Assembly (NCBI GenBank): GCA_004556985.1
Contig: SFFC01000036.1
Coordinates: 1-18,340, forward strand
Length of the DNA stretch: 18,340 nt
Direction: 5' to 3'
Origin: Clostridiales bacterium
Lineage (GTDB): Bacteria; Bacillota; Clostridia; Christensenellales; Aristaeellaceae
Shown here: in pieces, positions 15,023 through 18,340 of the stretch
Numbering within the stretch: the first letter of the stretch is position 1
Layout: each line of letters starts with the position of its first letter
The notes under the pieces: model-generated
What the model was told of the DNA's origin: nothing
Seen by the model: the letters and a program-made list of their open reading frames with translations, nothing else
Databases searched by the model: none
Program-made: the position numbers and the translations under genes

Positions 15023-15643
15023 TCAAACGGTCACAAAGTGGCCGATGAACGTGCGCCTGTGCGCCGGGCAGGGGCCGTACTGCCTGAGCGCCGCGATGTG
15101 CTCCGCCGTGCCGTAGCCCTTGTTCTTCGCGAAGCCATACTGCGGATACTGCGCGTCCAGCTCGCGCATGAGCCGGTCCCTCGTCACCTTCGCCAGAATC
15201 GACGCCGCCGCGATGGAGTAGCACAGCGCGTCGCCGTGGATGATGCCGCGCACCTCGCCCGCTACGTCGAGCCGGCTGACCGCGTCCACGAGGAAGAGGG
15301 CGCAGGGCGCGTCCTTCGCGGCCTCGGCCATCGCCCGCTTCGTTGCCTCCAGGATGTTGATGCGGTCGATCTCCTCCGGCGAGGCCAGCGCCACGCGCGC
15401 ATAGACCGCCGTCTCGAGGATTTTGTCGTAGAGCGCCTCGCGCCGCTTCTCGGTCAGCTTCTTGCTGTCGTCCACGTAGAGCAGCAGCGGCTCCGGCGGC
15501 ATGACGACGCAGGCCGCCGCGACGGGCCCGCAGAGCGGCCCGCGTCCGGCCTCGTCGATGCCCGCGAAGACCGTGCCCTTCGCCCAGAGCGCCCGGTCGG
15601 TCTGCGTGATCTCCTCAAGCCGCGCGTTCCAGTCCTTCCTCAT
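15023..15643 (-). CDS. rnhB: Ribonuclease HII
   Basis: The 206-residue enzyme cuts RNA in RNA/DNA hybrids and starts removal of single ribonucleotides from DNA. All active-site elements are present: GIDEAGRGPLCGPV (Asp30, Glu31), DDSKKLTEKRRE (58-69), LFLVDAV with Asp120, and HGDALCYSIAAASILAKVTRDR with Asp138. KNKGYGTAEHIAAL and HRRTF near the end are typical of HII. The ATG overlaps the rbgA stop as ATGA (15640-15643) and is preceded by GGAGG inside rbgA, so the pair is translationally coupled. The frame is open further upstream, but that part is only rbgA read in another frame. Confidence 0.97.
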   Translation of the reverse strand: MRKDWNARLEEITQTDRALWAKGTVFAGIDEAGRGPLCGPVAAACVVMPPEPLLLYVDDSKKLTEKRREALYDKILETAVYARVALASPEEIDRINILEATKRAMAEAAKDAPCALFLVDAVSRLDVAGEVRGIIHGDALCYSIAAASILAKVTRDRLMRELDAQYPQYGFAKNKGYGTAEHIAALRQYGPCPAHRRTFIGHFVTV

Positions 15644-16524
15644 GCCCGTACCTCCGGCGCGCGCTGCAGCGTCACGCGGCCCAGCTTGCCCGCGCGGAAT
15701 TCGTCGAGCACGACCGCCGCGCCGCGGTCCGTGTCGCAGACGCCGCCCGGCAGCAGCCAGCCGCGCCCGCGGCAGACGGCCTCCAGCAGCGCAAGGCCCT
15801 CCGCGTCCGTCTCCTTGAGGCGGAAGCGCCTGACCGTGTCCTCCCGCTTGTTCTCCATCAGCCAGGTGAGCAGGCGGATGGCGAGCATCTGCTGATCCAT
15901 GATCTGGTCGTTGATCGTGCCGACAAACGCGAGCGCGCGCGCGTCGGCCTGGTTTTCGAGCTTGGGCCAGAGCAGGCCCGGCGTGTCCAGCAGCTCCAGA
16001 TACGGCGTGACGCGCACCCATTGGTTGCTGCGGGTGACGCCCGGCCGGTCGCCGGTCTTGGCGATGGCCGCGCCGTTCAGCCGGTTGGTGAAGGTCGATT
16101 TGCCAACATTGGGCACGCCGACAATCATCACGCGCACGGTCTTTTTGACGCCGCGCGCCGCCATGTGCTCGACCAGGTCGGCGCACAGGCGCTCCACGCG
16201 CGAAAGCACGTCCTTCGCGCGCCCGCGCACGCTGTCAAAGCTCATTGCCTCCAGCCCCTGCGCGCGATAATATTGAATCCAGGCGCGCGTCTGCGCCTCC
16301 TCGGCCAGATCCGCCTTGCCCAGCACGAGCAGCCGGCGCTTGTTTTTGACCAGCTCCGCAAGGTCGGGGTTGCGGCTGGCGCGCGGAATGCGCGCGTCGC
16401 ACAGCTCGATCACCGCGTCGACGCGGGAGAGCTGCCCGGCGAGCTGGCGCTTGGCCCGCGCCATGTGGCCGGGATACCAGTTGATTGTTTTGTCCTCGGC
16501 GCGAAGCATCGTCTCGTCGTTCAT
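15640..16524 (-). CDS. rbgA: Ribosome biogenesis GTPase RbgA (YlqF), G4 motif variant
   Basis: The 294-residue protein is a circularly permuted GTPase needed for late assembly of the 50S subunit. INWYPGHMARAKRQL (14-28) is the RbgA N-terminal signature. The motifs appear in permuted order: G4 (69-72), G1 GVPNVGKST (136-144), G2 PGVT (161-164) and G3 DTPG (180-183), with TGDRPGVTRSNQWV as in Bacillus YlqF. The C-terminal helical domain is complete. The G4 motif reads GKAD, not NKAD: codon GGC at 16318-16320 replaces the Asn codon. The start at 16524 follows GGAGG by 6-7 nt; the longer open frame into rplS is not credible. It follows rplS as in most Firmicutes, but an intrinsic terminator lies between them. 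Confidence 0.95.
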   Translation of the reverse strand: MNDETMLRAEDKTINWYPGHMARAKRQLAGQLSRVDAVIELCDARIPRASRNPDLAELVKNKRRLLVLGKADLAEEAQTRAWIQYYRAQGLEAMSFDSVRGRAKDVLSRVERLCADLVEHMAARGVKKTVRVMIVGVPNVGKSTFTNRLNGAAIAKTGDRPGVTRSNQWVRVTPYLELLDTPGLLWPKLENQADARALAFVGTINDQIMDQQMLAIRLLTWLMENKREDTVRRFRLKETDAEGLALLEAVCRGRGWLLPGGVCDTDRGAAVVLDEFRAGKLGRVTLQRAPEVRA

Positions 16525-16564
16525 CGGGGAACCTCCATAACGGGGCATTTGGGGTTTACAGGAT

Positions 16565-16599
16565 AAAGAAAAAAGAACCGCCGGAAACCTCCGGCGGTT
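16565..16599 (-). terminator. Intrinsic terminator between rplS and rbgA
   Basis: A perfect 10-bp stem, AACCGCCGGA (16576-16585) and TCCGGCGGTT (16590-16599), with a 4-nt loop is followed on the minus strand by CTTTTTTCTTT. It lies 10 nt past the rplS stop. I see no convincing promoter between it and rbgA, so rbgA may depend on read-through. Confidence 0.9.
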
Positions 16600-16609
16600 A
16601 TTCGCACAA

Positions 16610-16951
16610 TTACCTCTCGCGAATCTTGGCGGCCTTGCCGGACAGATTACGCAGATAGTACAGCTTCGCACGGCGAACCTTGCCGCGGCGGAGCACCGTA
16701 ATCTTGTCAAGACGCGGGGAATGCAGCGGGAAGGTACGCTCCACGCCGATGCCGTAGGAAACACGGCGGAGGGTGAAGGTCTCGCGGACGCTGCCGTTGC
16801 GCTTTGCGATGCAGATGCCCTCGAACGCCTGAAGACGCTCGCGCTCGCCCTCAACAACCTTCACCATGACGCGGACGGTATCGCCGACGTTGAACTTGGG
16901 AAGATCCTTCTTGAGCTGCTCGCTTTCGATCGCACGGATGATCTCACTCAT
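16610..16951 (-). CDS. rplS: 50S ribosomal protein L19
   Basis: The 113-residue protein is the usual length for L19, which lies at the 30S-50S interface. Family marks include LKKDLPKFNVGDTVRV, EGERERLQAFEGICIAKR, SVRETFTLRRVSYGIGVER and the basic end RGKVRRAKLYYLRNLSGKAAKIRER. The start at 16951 is chosen over an ATG 11 codons upstream (16984) because AAAGGAGA lies about 8 nt before it and because L19 proteins begin near this point. Codon use is less GC-extreme than in neighbours, as expected for a highly expressed gene. It has its own promoter and terminator. Confidence 0.98.
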   Translation of the reverse strand: MSEIIRAIESEQLKKDLPKFNVGDTVRVMVKVVEGERERLQAFEGICIAKRNGSVRETFTLRRVSYGIGVERTFPLHSPRLDKITVLRRGKVRRAKLYYLRNLSGKAAKIRER

Positions 16952-17033
16952 GTGTCGATTTCTCCTTTCCTCATAGACGTTCATGACCGGCGCGACTTTG
17001 CCGACAGCGGAACGCCCGTTTCATACGGGGTCT

Positions 17034-17063
17034 ATTATAGCATTGACCCGTGCCATTTGGCAA
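17034..17063 (-). promoter_or_regulatory. rplS promoter (sigma-A type, extended -10)
   Basis: On the minus strand TTGCCA (17058-17063) and TATAAT (17034-17039) are separated by 18 nt, and the -10 has a TGC extension. The predicted start near 17027 gives a leader of about 75 nt to the rplS ATG. The leader begins with a small hairpin, CCCGT-ATGAA-ACGGG, and ends with a strong AAAGGAGA ribosome binding site. Confidence 0.88.
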
Positions 17064-17127
17064 GAGTAATTTTTGGTTTTTCCCGGGTTTGGGGCTCCTT
17101 TTTGCCCTTCCTGCGCCGTTCATCCGC

Positions 17128-18339
17128 TCAGGAGGCCTTCTCCCTCGCCCCGGCGTGCTTTCCATCGAAGATGGCGTCGTCCAGCTCGCCCGTGCGGCGG
17201 GCCACAATCGCCGCGGCAATCGCGGCGGAGGAGACGTTGGTCAGCGTGCGCATCATGTCGGAGATCGTGTTGATGGGCACCAGCAGCACGGGCCAGACCG
17301 CCGTGCAGCCGGGCATGCCGATGCTCGTGCCCAGCGAGGCTGTAAAGTCCGCGACGCGATCGCTGACGCCCACGCGCTCGCGCAGGGCGGAGATCGTCAC
17401 GGGCAGCGTGCCAACGCTCGCCTGCGTCGTGAACGCCGTCACCTGCGCCGGGAAGATCTTGCGGAAGAAGCGCACGGGGCTGAGCCTGGCCTGCGCGGCG
17501 ATCAGTACCGAGCCAATCCCGTAGGTGAACACGAAGCAGACGCCGTAGATCACCGCGACCAGCAGCAGCAGCTGTCTGAGCGCCTCCCGGCTCGTCAGCA
17601 GATTGCTCGCCGAGCCCGCGATCAGCGCGAGCACGGCATAGGGCGTCAGCTCCATGAAGAAATCCGTGACCGCGAAGACGATCCTGCGAAGCGCCTCCAC
17701 GCCCCGGCAGAACGGGGCGACGGCCTCCGCTCCCTCCTGCCGCTCGACGGCGAGGCAGGCGATGGACAGCACCAGCGCGATGAGGATGATGCCCGGCACG
17801 TTGTTGTTCACGATATCGCCCAGCACGTTGGACGGGAAGAGCCCGCGCAGCACCTCCGTCAGCGGGCGCGTCGTCCCCGCGTAGGCAGAGAGCGTGCTCT
17901 CCTCCAGCGCGTCGATCTGCGCGAAGACGGAGGATGCCGTGCTGCCCAGATTCAGGCCAAGGCCCACGATAAGGCTCAGCAGGACGGCCAGCGCGGACTG
18001 GAGCAGCAGCCAGAATACGGACTGCGCGCCGATGCGCTTCATGCGCTTCCCGCTGCCCAGGCGGATGAAGCCGGACAGGATGGAGATCAGAATGACCGGC
18101 GCGACCAGCAGCGTGATGAGCTGAATGTACAGGTCGCCGAGCAGATCCACCCAGACGAGATAGGCGTTGTCCTTCGAGGCGAAGACGAGGCCGATGACTG
18201 CGCCCAACGCGAGCGCGATGATCATGCGGGGCGTCCAGTCCACGCCCCGCCTGTCAAGGAAGCGCAGGAAGACAAACGCCAGCAGGACGATATCCAGCGC
18301 GAGAAACGGAATCCATTGGATTCCCAGCAATACGCTCAT
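17128..18339 (-). CDS. TcyP-like sodium/proton:amino-acid (cystine or dicarboxylate) symporter, DAACS family
   Basis: The 403-residue protein is polytopic, with about eight membrane helices and the two re-entrant hairpins of the SDF/DAACS family. TTQASVGTLPVTI (304-316) is the HP1 serine-rich tip region, followed by LGVSDRVADF-type sequence, and SLGTSIGMPGCTAVWPVLL (335-353) is the helix-7/HP2 region. GTLP followed by GMPGC is closer to TcyP cystine carriers than to glutamate carriers (which read NMDGT), but substrate assignment by eye is uncertain. The family imports its substrate with Na+ or H+. The ATG lies one base from the window edge, so its ribosome binding site is not visible and a longer N-terminus is possible. 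It is transcribed toward rplS, but rplS has its own promoter in the 176-nt gap; I see no strong terminator after this gene. Confidence 0.88.
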   Translation of the reverse strand: MSVLLGIQWIPFLALDIVLLAFVFLRFLDRRGVDWTPRMIIALALGAVIGLVFASKDNAYLVWVDLLGDLYIQLITLLVAPVILISILSGFIRLGSGKRMKRIGAQSVFWLLLQSALAVLLSLIVGLGLNLGSTASSVFAQIDALEESTLSAYAGTTRPLTEVLRGLFPSNVLGDIVNNNVPGIILIALVLSIACLAVERQEGAEAVAPFCRGVEALRRIVFAVTDFFMELTPYAVLALIAGSASNLLTSREALRQLLLLVAVIYGVCFVFTYGIGSVLIAAQARLSPVRFFRKIFPAQVTAFTTQASVGTLPVTISALRERVGVSDRVADFTASLGTSIGMPGCTAVWPVLLVPINTISDMMRTLTNVSSAAIAAAIVARRTGELDDAIFDGKHAGAREKAS

Positions 18340-18340
18340 G

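Noticed and set aside
12888..15116. 742-codon plus-strand open frame across the GT-C fusion gene and yraN
   Set aside because: Its product is an Arg/His/Gln-rich low-complexity sequence without recognisable domains, and the opposite strand has clear conserved families. High GC at third positions removes stops from the antisense frame.
17064..17127. Terminator after the symporter gene
   Set aside because: Only a 4-bp GGGC/GCCC stem without a T-tract is present, too weak to call.
1..18340. CRISPR array, tRNA or rRNA genes, prophage or integrase, toxin-antitoxin pair
   Set aside because: I found no regularly spaced repeats, no tRNA-like cloverleaf in the gaps, and no frames with such families on either strand.

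Overview
The window reads as chromosomal DNA from a GC-rich, low-AT member of the Firmicutes, probably an uncultured gut-type Clostridia. This rests on the gene order rplS - rbgA - rnhB - yraN, strong GGAGG-type ribosome binding sites, sigma-A-like promoters with extended -10 elements, and intrinsic terminators. I ran no database search, so the lineage is inference. Every supported gene lies on the minus strand; the long plus-strand open frames are antisense shadows caused by GC-rich codon use.

In transcription order (right to left), the right end carries a Na+/H+:amino-acid symporter of the TcyP/DAACS type (17128-18339, start at the window edge). A good promoter (17034-17063) then drives rplS, which ends in a strong terminator. 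Next comes a tightly packed housekeeping group: rbgA (circularly permuted ribosome-assembly GTPase), rnhB (RNase HII, 4-nt overlap), yraN (UPF0102) and a giant 1313-residue membrane glycosyltransferase. That protein fuses a carbohydrate-binding-like domain, one GT-C fold, a discoidin-like domain and a second, PMT-like (GT39) GT-C fold. Two tandem terminators close this unit at 10585-10664.

A second promoter with an extended -10 (10563-10571) starts an exopolysaccharide or capsule operon: ExoA-like GT2, GT4, a second GT4, a Wzy/O-antigen-ligase-type polymerase, GT2, a phosphoglycosyl transferase, a cytoplasmic six-hairpin glycosidase-like protein and a secreted CHAP-domain hydrolase. A terminator at 1087-1128 closes it. 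The phosphoglycosyl transferase would start the lipid-linked sugar, the GTs extend it and the Wzy-like protein polymerises it. No flippase or chain-length regulator is visible. The second GT4 gene has one copy of an ~85-90 bp palindrome-rich repeat on each side, in opposite orientations, as if it were a separate module.

At the left end is the remnant of an alkaline phosphatase. It keeps most metal ligands, but it has lost the N-terminal half with the catalytic serine and carries an in-frame amber codon, so I call it a pseudogene. The most interesting points are the repeat-flanked GT4 cassette, the double GT-C fusion, the decayed phosphatase, the glycosidase-like protein with altered core motifs, and the missing Asn in the G4 motif of RbgA.
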